In this document: positions 55,338 through 63,484 of the stretch, piece after piece
How the letters are laid out: the number at the start of each line of letters is the position of its first letter
How positions within the stretch are numbered: the first letter of the stretch is position 1
Origin: Pseudomonas sp. G2-4
GTDB lineage: Bacteria > Pseudomonadota > Gammaproteobacteria > Pseudomonadales > Pseudomonadaceae
Reading direction: 5' to 3'
DNA length: 64,000 bases
Assembly: GCF_030064125.1 (NCBI RefSeq)
Contig: NZ_CP125957.1
Span: forward strand, 744,001 to 808,000
Made by a program: the position numbers and the translations under genes
The notes under the pieces: generated by a model
What the model was told of the DNA's origin: nothing
The model's input: the letters and a program-made list of their open reading frames with translations, nothing else
Databases searched by the model: none

Positions 55338-55356
55338 GATAATGAATCGCATTATA
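55338..55356. promoter_or_regulatory. Fur box upstream of the ECF sigma gene
   Basis: GATAATGAATCGCATTATA matches the 19-bp consensus GATAATGATAATCATTATC at 14 positions and is itself nearly palindromic. It lies 25 bp upstream of the sigma-factor start, where Fur repression of FecI-type genes acts. Confidence 0.75.
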
Positions 55357-55497
55357 TTCAGGCCGAGTACGTTAGAGCAAATGCCCTCTTGCGACGACGC
55401 CATCGTGTGTTCGGTACGGTGCGCGGTCCGCTCGACGTGCCGGTCTCCTCGCTATCACCTCCATGGGGCACCCTCACCCATCGGGCTAAATTGAGCC

Positions 55498-56007
55498 TCA
55501 AAGGGGAATGTGGGTGGTCGACAAGACCTGGCGCAAGCCCATGAACGAGCGAATCTGGCGAACCCCGGGCAGGTAAAGCAGTTGCTCCGCGTGGAGCCGG
55601 TTGAAGCTGTTGCTGTCCTTGGTGCGTATCAACATGAAGTAGTCGAATTCCCCCGTCACCACATGGCATTCCATGCAGCCGGAGACTTTTTGTGCGGCCG
55701 CCTCGAATGCGGCGAAGGATTCCGGTGTGGAGCGGTCCAGCACCACGCCGATCAACACCACCATCCCCGCATCCAGGGCTTCATTGTCCAGCAGTGCGAC
55801 GATGTCCTTGATCAGACCGGCCTGCTTGAGCCGTTCAACGCGTCTCAGGCACGCCGGTGCGCTCAATTTCACCTTCTCTGCAAGCGCCACGTTGGAGATG
55901 GAGGCATCTCGTTGCAGGGTCTTGAGAATGGCACGGTCGGTTCGATCCAGCGGCTGCGGCATTGAGGCTGAGGTACTGGGTTTCTTGTGGTTGTTTGTTG
56001 CGTTCAT
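55498..56007 (-). CDS. acdR: Lrp/AsnC-family regulator AcdR
   Basis: A 169-residue Lrp-type regulator. The N-terminal helix-turn-helix (about 20-75) is L-D-R-T-D-R-A-I-L-K-T-L-Q-R-D-A-S-I-S-N and then A-P-A-C-L-R-R-V-E-R-L-K. The RAM ligand-binding domain (about 90-160) contains V-S-G-C-M-E-C-H-V-V-T-G-E-F-D-Y-F-M-L-I. It is divergent from the ACC deaminase gene with a 198-bp gap, exactly the acdR-acdS arrangement of Pseudomonas sp. UW4, where AcdR activates acdS and responds to leucine and ACC. A start at 55962 is possible, but 56007 keeps the usual N-terminal extension. Confidence 0.9.
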   Translation of the reverse strand: MNATNNHKKPSTSASMPQPLDRTDRAILKTLQRDASISNVALAEKVKLSAPACLRRVERLKQAGLIKDIVALLDNEALDAGMVVLIGVVLDRSTPESFAAFEAAAQKVSGCMECHVVTGEFDYFMLIRTKDSNSFNRLHAEQLLYLPGVRQIRSFMGLRQVLSTTHIPL

Positions 56008-56205
56008 CTTGGCTTCTGCACAATAAAAATATGTTTTAAACAATAGTCGATAATTTATATTTCTTTAGATGAATAAAACTTGCAACACATATTTTTTGAT
56101 TTCTTCTTAGTATTGAACTCATCGAAGCCCCCCTGGAAGAGCCTGGAATGCAGCCTTTGTTTTTCGGCCTGGCGCTTGGATATTCAATCATCGAGGAGCA
56201 GAGTC
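56008..56205. promoter_or_regulatory. acdR-acdS divergent control region
   Basis: An AT-rich 198-bp region between the divergent starts. It contains TTTAAA-centred dyad sequence near 56033 and a TTGAT half-site (56095 region) that could be an FNR-type box, as reported for acdS promoters. The ribosome site GAGGAG lies before the ATG at 56206. The exact Lrp boxes cannot be fixed by eye. Confidence 0.5.
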
Positions 56206-57222
56206 ATGAACCTGAATCGTTTTAAACGTTATCCGTTGACCTTCGGTCCTTCTCCCATCACGCCCTTGAAGCGTCTTAGTGAACATCTGGGGGGCAAGGT
56301 CGAGCTGTATGCCAAACGTGAAGACTGCAACAGTGGCCTGGCCTTCGGCGGCAACAAGACACGTAAGCTCGAATACCTGATTCCCGAAGCGCTCGAGCAA
56401 GGCTGCGACACCCTGGTTTCCATCGGTGGCATCCAGTCGAACCAGACCCGCCAGGTGGCCGCCGTGGCCGCTCACCTGGGCATGAAGTGTGTGCTGGTGC
56501 AGGAAAACTGGGTGAATTACTCCGATGCCGTGTATGACCGGGTCGGCAACATCGAGATGTCTCGCATCATGGGGGCGGACGTACGACTGGACGCTGCCGG
56601 GTTCGACATCGGTATTCGGCCCAGCTGGGAGAAGGCCATGAACGACGTGGTTGAGAGCGGTGGCAAGCCGTTCCCGATCCCGGCGGGTTGTTCCGAGCAT
56701 CCCTATGGCGGCCTCGGGTTCGTCGGCTTTGCCGAGGAAGTGCGCGAGCAGGAAAAACAACTGGGGTTCAAGTTCGACTACATCGTGGTCTGTTCCGTGA
56801 CTGGCAGTACCCAGGCTGGCATGGTCGTCGGTTTCGCCGCGGACGGCCGTTCGAAGAATGTGATCGGCATTGATGCCTCGGCCAAGCCCGAGAAAACCAA
56901 GGCTCAGATCCTGCGTATCGCCCGGCATACCGCAGAGCTGGTGGAATTGGGTCGTGAAATTACCGAAGAGGACGTGGTGCTCGACACCCGGTTTGCCTAT
57001 CCGGAATACGGTTTGCCTAACGACGGTACGCTGGAAGCCATTCGCCTGTGCGGGAGCCTGGAAGGTGTGCTGACCGATCCGGTGTACGAGGGAAAATCCA
57101 TGCACGGGATGATTGAAATGGTCCGCCGTGGCGAGTTTCCCGAAGGCTCGAAAGTGCTTTACGCGCACTTGGGCGGGGTGCCTGCGCTGAATGCCTACAG
57201 CTTCCTGTTCCGCAACGGCTGA
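56206..57222 (+). CDS. acdS: 1-aminocyclopropane-1-carboxylate (ACC) deaminase
   Basis: A 338-residue PLP enzyme (fold type II) that opens ACC to 2-oxobutyrate and ammonia, thereby lowering plant ethylene. The residues that separate true ACC deaminases from D-cysteine desulfhydrases are present: K51 (PLP lysine in G-G-N-K-T-R-K), S78 in I-Q-S-N-Q, Y268, Y294-E295 in D-P-V-Y-E-G-K, and L322. The sequence closely follows the UW4-type enzyme along its whole length. The ATG at 56206 has GAGGAG 7 bp upstream; the longer open frame runs into the control region. It is divergent from acdR and followed by an unknown gene and a 2-oxoacid dehydrogenase E1 on the same strand. Confidence 0.97.
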   Translation: MNLNRFKRYPLTFGPSPITPLKRLSEHLGGKVELYAKREDCNSGLAFGGNKTRKLEYLIPEALEQGCDTLVSIGGIQSNQTRQVAAVAAHLGMKCVLVQENWVNYSDAVYDRVGNIEMSRIMGADVRLDAAGFDIGIRPSWEKAMNDVVESGGKPFPIPAGCSEHPYGGLGFVGFAEEVREQEKQLGFKFDYIVVCSVTGSTQAGMVVGFAADGRSKNVIGIDASAKPEKTKAQILRIARHTAELVELGREITEEDVVLDTRFAYPEYGLPNDGTLEAIRLCGSLEGVLTDPVYEGKSMHGMIEMVRRGEFPEGSKVLYAHLGGVPALNAYSFLFRNG

Positions 57223-57359
57223 TCCACGCCAATGACCTGTAGGCGAGCGCTTGCTCACGACGCGGTGGGTTAGTCGGCTTTGATGTTGGATGTCACGGCC
57301 TCCTCGTCGGCTCGCCGCTCGGAGCAAGCTGCTGCAATCAAACCGCCGGGAGTACCGCC

Positions 57360-57818
57360 ATGCATGCGATATCGCAATCCGCAGTCTGGATCAAGGAACC
57401 TTCGGCGGAAGCCGGAGTGGTCATCGTGACCAGCGCCGCGTTGCCCAAATACATGATCGACAAGCTGCACGTGACGATAGATGACTGGGACCAGGTGGCT
57501 TATCTGGCCGTCCAGCAATCCGAGGTGTTGATGGCCGACTGGTTGCGGGTCGGGTCCAGCCCGGAGCCGTCTGCCGGGGGCGACGCGTGTTATGCCAGCC
57601 AACTGTTGCGCTCCGTCCCCCACGACAGCTTTTTACTGGAAGTCGGCACGGTGCCTGGCCTGACTTGGCTGGGGTCCGTCTGCGGCCACCCGCTGCGCGT
57701 TGTCGAACTCGGAACCATAGCCTCATCCACTGCGGCGATGGATCGACAGGTGGAAGAGGTGCTATCGGCGACCCGGAGCCTGGCGAAAAGCGTGCTGCAG
57801 GCGCGTGGCGTCATTTAA
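57360..57818 (+). CDS. Unknown 152-residue protein upstream of the orphan E1 gene
   Basis: A 152-residue protein, mixed alpha/beta in appearance, without signal peptide or membrane helix. It has alternating hydrophobic strands (A-G-V-V-I-V-T-S-A-A-L-P, V-A-Y-L-A-V-Q-Q-S-E-V-L-M, S-F-L-L-E-V-G-T-V-P-G-L) and a C-terminal helix. I recognise no family. It has a GGGAG site before ATG 57360 and ends 12 bp before the E1 gene, so the two are surely cotranscribed. A role tied to the 2-oxoacid dehydrogenase or to its substrate supply is inferred from this coupling only. Confidence 0.7.
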   Translation: MHAISQSAVWIKEPSAEAGVVIVTSAALPKYMIDKLHVTIDDWDQVAYLAVQQSEVLMADWLRVGSSPEPSAGGDACYASQLLRSVPHDSFLLEVGTVPGLTWLGSVCGHPLRVVELGTIASSTAAMDRQVEEVLSATRSLAKSVLQARGVI

Positions 57819-57830
57819 CAGGAGTTGCCT

Positions 57831-60527
57831 ATGAACCAGTCCGATCTCCATGCCCAATGGCCGGCCCAGGCTGTCGAGGATGAAGAAATGGCCGAGTGGC
57901 GCGAGGCTTTGCTCTCGGTCGCAGCCCATGGCGGCACGGGCCGAGCCAAACAGATCCTCGACATGCTGCTGGCCGTGGCTAGCACTTCGGGCATCGATTG
58001 GCGGCCCAGCCATGGCACCCCCTACATCAATACCATCAGCGTTGAGCAGCAACCGGTGTTTCCCGGGGATCTGGCCATGGAGGAGCGTCTGGCATCGATC
58101 ATGCGCTGGAATGCCCTGGCGATGGTTGCCCGGGCCAATCACGCCTACGGCGAATTGGGTGGACACATCGCCAGTTATGCCAGCGCCGCGGACCTGTTTG
58201 AAGTGGGCTTCAACCACTTCTTCAAGGCGCGCACCCCAACCGGCGGCGGTGACCTGGTGTTCTACCAACCGCACTCGGCGCCAGGCGTCTATGCCCGGGC
58301 GTTCCTCGAGGGACGCCTGGAAGAACAGGATCTGCAGCACTATCGGCAGGAGATCGGCGCGCGTGCCAATGGCGCCCGGGGTTTATCGAGTTATCCGCAT
58401 CCCTGGTTGATGCCGGACTTCTGGCAGTTCCCGACGGGCTCCATGGGGATCGGTCCGATCAGCTCGATCTACCAGGCGCGTTTCATGCGCTACCTGGAGC
58501 ACCGCGGCCTGCAAAACACCTCGGGGCGAACCGTCTGGGGGGTGTTTGGCGACGGTGAAATGGATGAGCCGGAAAGCATGTCGGCGTTGACCCTGGCGGC
58601 GCGCGAAGGGCTGGATAACCTGGTCTGGGTGGTCAACTGCAACCTGCAGCGGCTGGACGGCCCGGTGCGTGGCAACGGTCGCATCATCGACGAACTTGAG
58701 GCGTTGTTTGGCGGTGCGGGCTGGAACGTGATCAAGCTGGTCTGGGGTTCCGACTGGGACAGGTTGTTTGCCCAGGATAAGGATGGCACGTTGGTCCGGG
58801 CCTTGTCGGCCACGGTCGATGGCCAGTTCCAGACGTTCGCGGCCAAGGATGGGCGCTTCAACCGTGAGCATTTCTTCGGCCAGGACGAAGCCCTGGCGCA
58901 TTTGGCCCAAGGCCTGACCGACGAGCAGATCGACCGCCTCAAACGCGGGGGGCATGACCTGGTGAAGATCTTTGCCGCGTATCAAAGCGCAATGCTCGAG
59001 GGCAAGAAACCTACGGTGATCCTGGCCCAGACCAAGAAGGGCTTCGGTATGGGCGACGCCGGGCAGGGCAAGATGACCGTGCACCAGCAGAAGAAACTCG
59101 ACAGTGAGGCGTTGATCGCGTTCCGCAACCGTTTCAACCTGCCATTGACCGATGAACAGGCCACCTCGCTGAGCTTCTTCAAACCGAGCGACGACAGCGC
59201 GGAAATGCGCTACCTGCATGCACGCCGCCGGGCATTGGGCGGCTACCTGCCTGCGCGCTCTTCGGCCTGCGAGTCATTGGCCGTGCCCGATCTAGACCGC
59301 TACGCCGGATTTGCCATCGCCGCCGAAGGCAAGGAAATGTCCACCACCATGGCCTTCGTGCGGATGCTCAGCGGTTTGCTCCGGGACAAGCAACTGGGGC
59401 CGCGCATCGTGCCGATCGTGGCGGATGAAGCGCGTACGTTCGGCATGGCCAGCCTGTTCAAGCAGATCGGCATCTACTCCAGCGTGGGCCAGCGTTATGA
59501 GCCAGAGGACATTGGTTCGATCCTCAGTTATCGAGAAGCCCTGGACGGGCAGATTCTCGAAGAGGGCATCAGCGAAGCCGGCGCCATCAGTTCCTGGGTC
59601 GCCGCCGCGACCAGCTACTCGGTGCATGGCCTGCCAATGCTGCCGTTCTACATCTATTACTCGATGTTCGGCTTCCAGCGCATCGGTGACTTGATCTGGG
59701 CCGCGGCGGATCAGCGGGCCCGCGGTTTTCTGCTCGGTGCCACCGCAGGCCGCACGACATTGGGTGGCGAAGGTCTGCAGCATCAGGACGGCAACAGTCA
59801 TCTGATGGCGGCGATGGTCCCCAATTGTCGGGCTTACGATCCGGCATTCGCCGGCGAGTTCGCGGTGATCCTGGATCACGGCATGCGCCAGATGCTGGAG
59901 CGTCAGGTGGACGAGTTTTATTACGTCACCTTGATGAACGAGAACTACCCGCAGCCCAACCTTCCTGAAGGTGTAGAACAGGCCGTTATCAAGGGCATGT
60001 ATCTGTTTGCCCGGCATGAAGTCGAGGATGCGCGTGGACGTGTTCAGTTGTTGGGTTCCGGGGCCATCCTGCGCGAAGTGATTGCCGCCGCCGAATTGCT
60101 GGCGAGCGATTGGGGCATCGACAGTCAGGTCTGGAGCGTCACCAGCTTCACCGAGCTGGCCCGGGAGGCACGGGAAGTGGAGCGCTGGAATCGCCTGCAT
60201 CCCGGACAACCTGCCAAATGCAGTCATGTTCAAGAATGCCTCCACGACTCGGCGCCCATCATTGCCTGTACCGACTACGTGCGCGCCTTGCCCCAGTTGA
60301 TCGCCAGTTATCTCAATGGCCATTACACCGTGCTCGGCACCGACGGATTTGGCCGCAGCGATACCCGCAACCAACTGCGCAGGTTCTTCGAAGTGGACCG
60401 CCACCAGATCGTCCTGAGTGCACTGACCTCGCTGGTGCATGAGGGGCGTCTGGACGCCAGCGTCTGTGCCGAGGCCATTGAACGCTACGCCATTGATGTT
60501 GACGCGGTGGCCCCTTGGGACGCTTGA
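57831..60527 (+). CDS. Homodimeric 2-oxoacid dehydrogenase E1 (AceE/MdeB-like), probable 2-oxobutyrate dehydrogenase
   Basis: An 898-residue thiamine-diphosphate enzyme of the homodimeric pyruvate-dehydrogenase E1 type (E. coli AceE is 887). The ThDP motif runs from G-D-G-E-M-D-E-P-E-S near residue 240 to V-N-C-N-L-Q. Other conserved segments are S-Y-P-H-P-W-L-M-P-D-F-W-Q-F-P-T-G-S-M-G and Y-S-M-F-G-F-Q-R-I-G-D. No E2 or E3 gene adjoins it, so it must borrow a lipoyl E2. P. putida MdeB, an E1 of this type, acts on 2-oxobutyrate next to methionine gamma-lyase; here the neighbour acdS makes the same 2-oxobutyrate. The ATG at 57831 follows AGGAG. Confidence 0.9.
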   Translation: MNQSDLHAQWPAQAVEDEEMAEWREALLSVAAHGGTGRAKQILDMLLAVASTSGIDWRPSHGTPYINTISVEQQPVFPGDLAMEERLASIMRWNALAMVARANHAYGELGGHIASYASAADLFEVGFNHFFKARTPTGGGDLVFYQPHSAPGVYARAFLEGRLEEQDLQHYRQEIGARANGARGLSSYPHPWLMPDFWQFPTGSMGIGPISSIYQARFMRYLEHRGLQNTSGRTVWGVFGDGEMDEPESMSALTLAAREGLDNLVWVVNCNLQRLDGPVRGNGRIIDELEALFGGAGWNVIKLVWGSDWDRLFAQDKDGTLVRALSATVDGQFQTFAAKDGRFNREHFFGQDEALAHLAQGLTDEQIDRLKRGGHDLVKIFAAYQSAMLEGKKPTVILAQTKKGFGMGDAGQGKMTVHQQKKLDSEALIAFRNRFNLPLTDEQATSLSFFKPSDDSAEMRYLHARRRALGGYLPARSSACESLAVPDLDRYAGFAIAAEGKEMSTTMAFVRMLSGLLRDKQLGPRIVPIVADEARTFGMASLFKQIGIYSSVGQRYEPEDIGSILSYREALDGQILEEGISEAGAISSWVAAATSYSVHGLPMLPFYIYYSMFGFQRIGDLIWAAADQRARGFLLGATAGRTTLGGEGLQHQDGNSHLMAAMVPNCRAYDPAFAGEFAVILDHGMRQMLERQVDEFYYVTLMNENYPQPNLPEGVEQAVIKGMYLFARHEVEDARGRVQLLGSGAILREVIAAAELLASDWGIDSQVWSVTSFTELAREAREVERWNRLHPGQPAKCSHVQECLHDSAPIIACTDYVRALPQLIASYLNGHYTVLGTDGFGRSDTRNQLRRFFEVDRHQIVLSALTSLVHEGRLDASVCAEAIERYAIDVDAVAPWDA

Positions 60528-60540
60528 AACCGGCTCCATC

Positions 60541-60845
60541 CTGTGAGAGCGAGCTTGCTCGCGATAGCGGTGGATCAGTTACATGGATGTCGGGCTTGCT
60601 GGCCTCATCGCGAGCAAGCTCGCTCCCACAGGTTTTTGTGTTGTGTGCAGAGGCTGTGAGCCCCCGCGAGTCCATGTGGGAGCGAGCTTGCTCGCGATAG
60701 CGGTGGTTCAGTCGCAGGGATGTCGAGCTTGCTGGCCTCATCGCGAGCAGGCTCGCTCCCACAGGTTTTTGTGTTGTGTGCAGAGGCTGTGAGCCTTCAC
60801 AAATCCATGTGGGAGCGAGCTTGCTCGCGATAGCGGTGGTTCAGC
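60541..60845. repeat. REP array with 133-bp period
   Basis: Three forward REP units (AGCGAGCTTGCTCGCGATAG beginning at 60548, 60681 and 60814) alternate with two inverted ones (about 60607-60630 and 60740-60763). The core spacing is exactly 133 bp twice. The spacers, including GTTTTTGTGTTGTGTGCAGA, are also repeated. This is a BIME-like tandem amplification between convergent genes. Confidence 0.92.
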
Positions 60846-60908
60846 TACATAGAGACTGGAGACGTGTCCTGCTCTTGCTTTGGACTTTGATCTCGACGCG
60901 CCAATACC

Positions 60909-62063
60909 TCAACTGCTCTCACCAACAGCCAGGATGGTTGCCACCAAGGCCTGGGCGCGAGGCACCAGCGTGTCCAGTTCCAGGTATTCACGATCGGTGT
61001 GGACCTTGCCCCCCACCGGCCCGAGGCCACACAGGGTTGGAATGCCCAGGCTGGCGGTGAATCCGGAGTCGGCGCAACCGCCGGTGAACTCGCCTTCGAC
61101 GCTGAAACCCAGCGCCAGCGCTTTTTGTTGGTAGATGTGCAGCAGCCGTTCGCTGTGATGGGCCTCCATCGGTAGAAAGGTCGTCGCTTCCTTGAGGATG
61201 GCGTGGGTGCCGATCAGTTCTTCTTCGGCGACGATGGCCTGGATGGCGCTGAAGATCCGGTCCCAGTGCTTGAGTTCGATGAAGCGCACGTCCAGCCGGG
61301 CGGTGGCGCTCGGCGCGACCGTGTTGCTGGACGTGCCCCCGGATATCAGGCCAACGTTAGTGGTGATGCCTGCCGGGTAATCGGTCAAGGCATGCAGCTT
61401 GACGATCTTGCGTGCCAGGGCCTCGATGGCGCTGGCTCCGTCGGCATGGTTGACCCCGGCATGCGCCGCGCGACCGCTGACTTCGATGATCAGCGTGGCA
61501 CCGCCTTTGCGTGCGCTGACCACGTTACCGCTGGCCCGGCCGGGTTCGGTATTGAGCACGGCGCGGGCGGCAAGGGCGGCGTTTTCGATATGGGTTCTGG
61601 CGCTGCCGGAACCGATCTCTTCGTCACCGGTGTACAGGACCTGCACCGGATAGGGCAACGGACCGGCGCGCTTGAGTGCCCTGAGAGCGAAGCAATTGAG
61701 CACCAGGCCGCCTTTCATGTCGGCGACGCCGGGGCCAAAGGCGAGGTTGCCATCGCAGCTGTAGCCGCGCGTCGCGGTGGTGCCTTTGGGGAACACCGTG
61801 TCTCGATGGCCCAGCAGCAACACTGGCTTTGCAGATTCGCCTGGCACTTCGGCCAGTAGCACGTCGCCAAAACCCTCCACCGGCATGCGCTTGAGCAGGA
61901 TCCCGTCGGCTTCCAGTTCCGCCGCGAGCAGCGCGCCCACCGCGTCGACGCCCGCCTTGTCATAGCTGTTGGAGTCGGTGTCGACGATACGCTGCAGCAG
62001 CGCCTCCATGGCTGGGCGCTGGTCAGCAAGCCAGTCCAGCGCCTGTTGTGCCGTGGCGCTCAT
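60909..62063 (-). CDS. M20-family peptidase, carboxypeptidase G2-like
   Basis: A 384-residue M20 zinc amidohydrolase of the glutamate carboxypeptidase (CPG2) / ArgE group. Metal and catalytic positions are H86-R-D88-T-V-F, the bridging D115 in G-V-A-D-M-K-G-G, the catalytic E-E in Y-T-G-D-E-E-I-G-S near 147, and C-terminal G-G-C-A-D-S-G-F plus H-T-D-R-E-Y. The dimerisation domain covers about 190-300. The ATG at 62063 overlaps the upstream M20 stop (ATGA); an open frame further upstream only overlaps that gene. It probably releases C-terminal amino acids from small peptides or folate-like conjugates imported by the linked ABC system. The substrate is inferred only broadly. Confidence 0.88.
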   Translation of the reverse strand: MSATAQQALDWLADQRPAMEALLQRIVDTDSNSYDKAGVDAVGALLAAELEADGILLKRMPVEGFGDVLLAEVPGESAKPVLLLGHRDTVFPKGTTATRGYSCDGNLAFGPGVADMKGGLVLNCFALRALKRAGPLPYPVQVLYTGDEEIGSGSARTHIENAALAARAVLNTEPGRASGNVVSARKGGATLIIEVSGRAAHAGVNHADGASAIEALARKIVKLHALTDYPAGITTNVGLISGGTSSNTVAPSATARLDVRFIELKHWDRIFSAIQAIVAEEELIGTHAILKEATTFLPMEAHHSERLLHIYQQKALALGFSVEGEFTGGCADSGFTASLGIPTLCGLGPVGGKVHTDREYLELDTLVPRAQALVATILAVGESS

Positions 62064-63484
62064 TGCGCCTGCTCCCGCAACTGATGTTCCTGGGTCAGGC
62101 GTGCCGCGTCGTTGCCCAGGTCCCAGAACAGCCCGGCCATGATTTGCAGGCTTTCCTTGACCACCGGTGCCAGCAAGTGCTCGTTCGGTGCATGTTGCGA
62201 GCAGGCCGGGTACGAATGCGGCACCCATAATGTTGGCAGGCCGAGCACGTCCGCGAACACATCGTTGGGCAGCGAGCCACCGAGGTTTGGCAGCAGCGCA
62301 GGTTTTTTGCCGGTGGTCTGTGCCAAGGAGCTGAGCGCCCAATTGACCCATGGGCTTTGCGGGTCCAGCCGCGTGGCATGCATCACATCGATGCGGCTTT
62401 GCTTGACCTCGACATTGCTGAAACCATGGGCATCCAGGTGGGCGCGCACCGCCGGGATAAAGGTCGTGTAGTCGCTGTTCACTACGAAACGGATATGGCA
62501 GTGGGCGTTGGCCTTGCCGGGGATTGCATGCACGGGGGCGTCCGGGTTGCCGGTCTTGAAGGCGATGACGTCGAGGGTGTTCCAGCCGAACACTTTTTCG
62601 CTCAGCGAGAGCTCGGGGTTACCCCAGTTGGCGTCGATTTCCGGATCGCCCGGTCCGCCACCGACGTCAATGTCGGCCAGTGCCTGGCGAACCGGCTCAG
62701 GCAGTGTCTCGGGCATCAGCCCCGCCACTTTTACCCGACCGTGTTCATCGACCATGCTCGCGATGGCATTGGCCAGAATGATGCCAGGGTTGGCCAGCAA
62801 CCCGCCCCAATTGCCAGAGTGATGAGCGCCTTCGCGCAAATTGACCACCAGCTCGAAGTTGAACACCCCGCGTGAGCCGAGAAAAATCGTCGGTCGTGAG
62901 GCCGCCAGGCGCGGGCCATCCGAGGCGATGAAAATATCCGCGGCGAGCTCTTTACTGTGCGCGGCACAGAATGCATTCAAGCCCGGCGAGCCTTCTTCTT
63001 CACCCATTTCCAGCAGCAATTTGACGTTGAACCCCAGCTTGCCGTTGCGCGCCTTGAGCGTTTGCTCCAGCGCGGTCAGGTTGATCAGGTGCTGGCCTTT
63101 GTTATCCGCCGTGCCGCGGCCGTACCAGCGATCGCCTTCAGCAATGACTTGCCACGGCGACAGGCCTTCACGCCATTGCGCTTCATAGCCGCGCACCACA
63201 TCACCGTGGCCGTAGCTGAGCACGGTCGGCAGTTCCGGATCCTCAATGCGCGTGGCGATCATGAAAGGGCCGCGCTCTGCCACCGGGTTGTCATAGATCT
63301 TGACGCTGAAACCCATCGCCTCGACATGGGGGGTGATGAAGTCATTGAGGTAGCGATACAACTCGGGCCGGCTGTCCGTTGCCTGGCTTTCGGTGTGCAA
63401 GGCGACGCTACGTTCGAGCAGATTGAAAAAAGCGCCGTTATCAAATTGCTCGGTGGTGTTGCTGATGGCCAGTGAACGACTCAT
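62060..63484 (-). CDS. M20-family dipeptidase
   Basis: A 474-residue M20 metallopeptidase of the dipeptidase / carnosinase-like type. The first ligand region is [10 protein letters not shown] near 92, then [10 protein letters not shown] near 120 (bridging aspartate) and the catalytic pair in [12 protein letters not shown] near 155. A dimerisation domain follows (about 210-380). The ATG at 63484 overlaps the end of the ABC ATPase gene (ATGA). The operon order, importer ATPase then two M20 enzymes, points to uptake and cytoplasmic hydrolysis of a dipeptide-like nutrient. Confidence 0.9.
   Translation of the reverse strand: MSRSLAISNTTEQFDNGAFFNLLERSVALHTESQATDSRPELYRYLNDFITPHVEAMGFSVKIYDNPVAERGPFMIATRIEDPELPTVLSYGHGDVVRGYEAQWREGLSPWQVIAEGDRWYGRGTADNKGQHLINLTALEQTLKARNGKLGFNVKLLLEMGEEEGSPGLNAFCAAHSKELAADIFIASDGPRLAASRPTIFLGSRGVFNFELVVNLREGAHHSGNWGGLLANPGIILANAIASMVDEHGRVKVAGLMPETLPEPVRQALADIDVGGGPGDPEIDANWGNPELSLSEKVFGWNTLDVIAFKTGNPDAPVHAIPGKANAHCHIRFVVNSDYTTFIPAVRAHLDAHGFSNVEVKQSRIDVMHATRLDPQSPWVNWALSSLAQTTGKKPALLPNLGGSLPNDVFADVLGLPTLWVPHSYPACSQHAPNEHLLAPVVKESLQIMAGLFWDLGNDAARLTQEHQLREQAQ

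Noticed and set aside
60909..62351. 480-residue version of the CPG2-like peptidase starting at 62351
   Set aside because: The extra 96 residues overlap the end of the dipeptidase gene in another frame and lack family similarity. The ATGA overlap at 62063 is the natural start.
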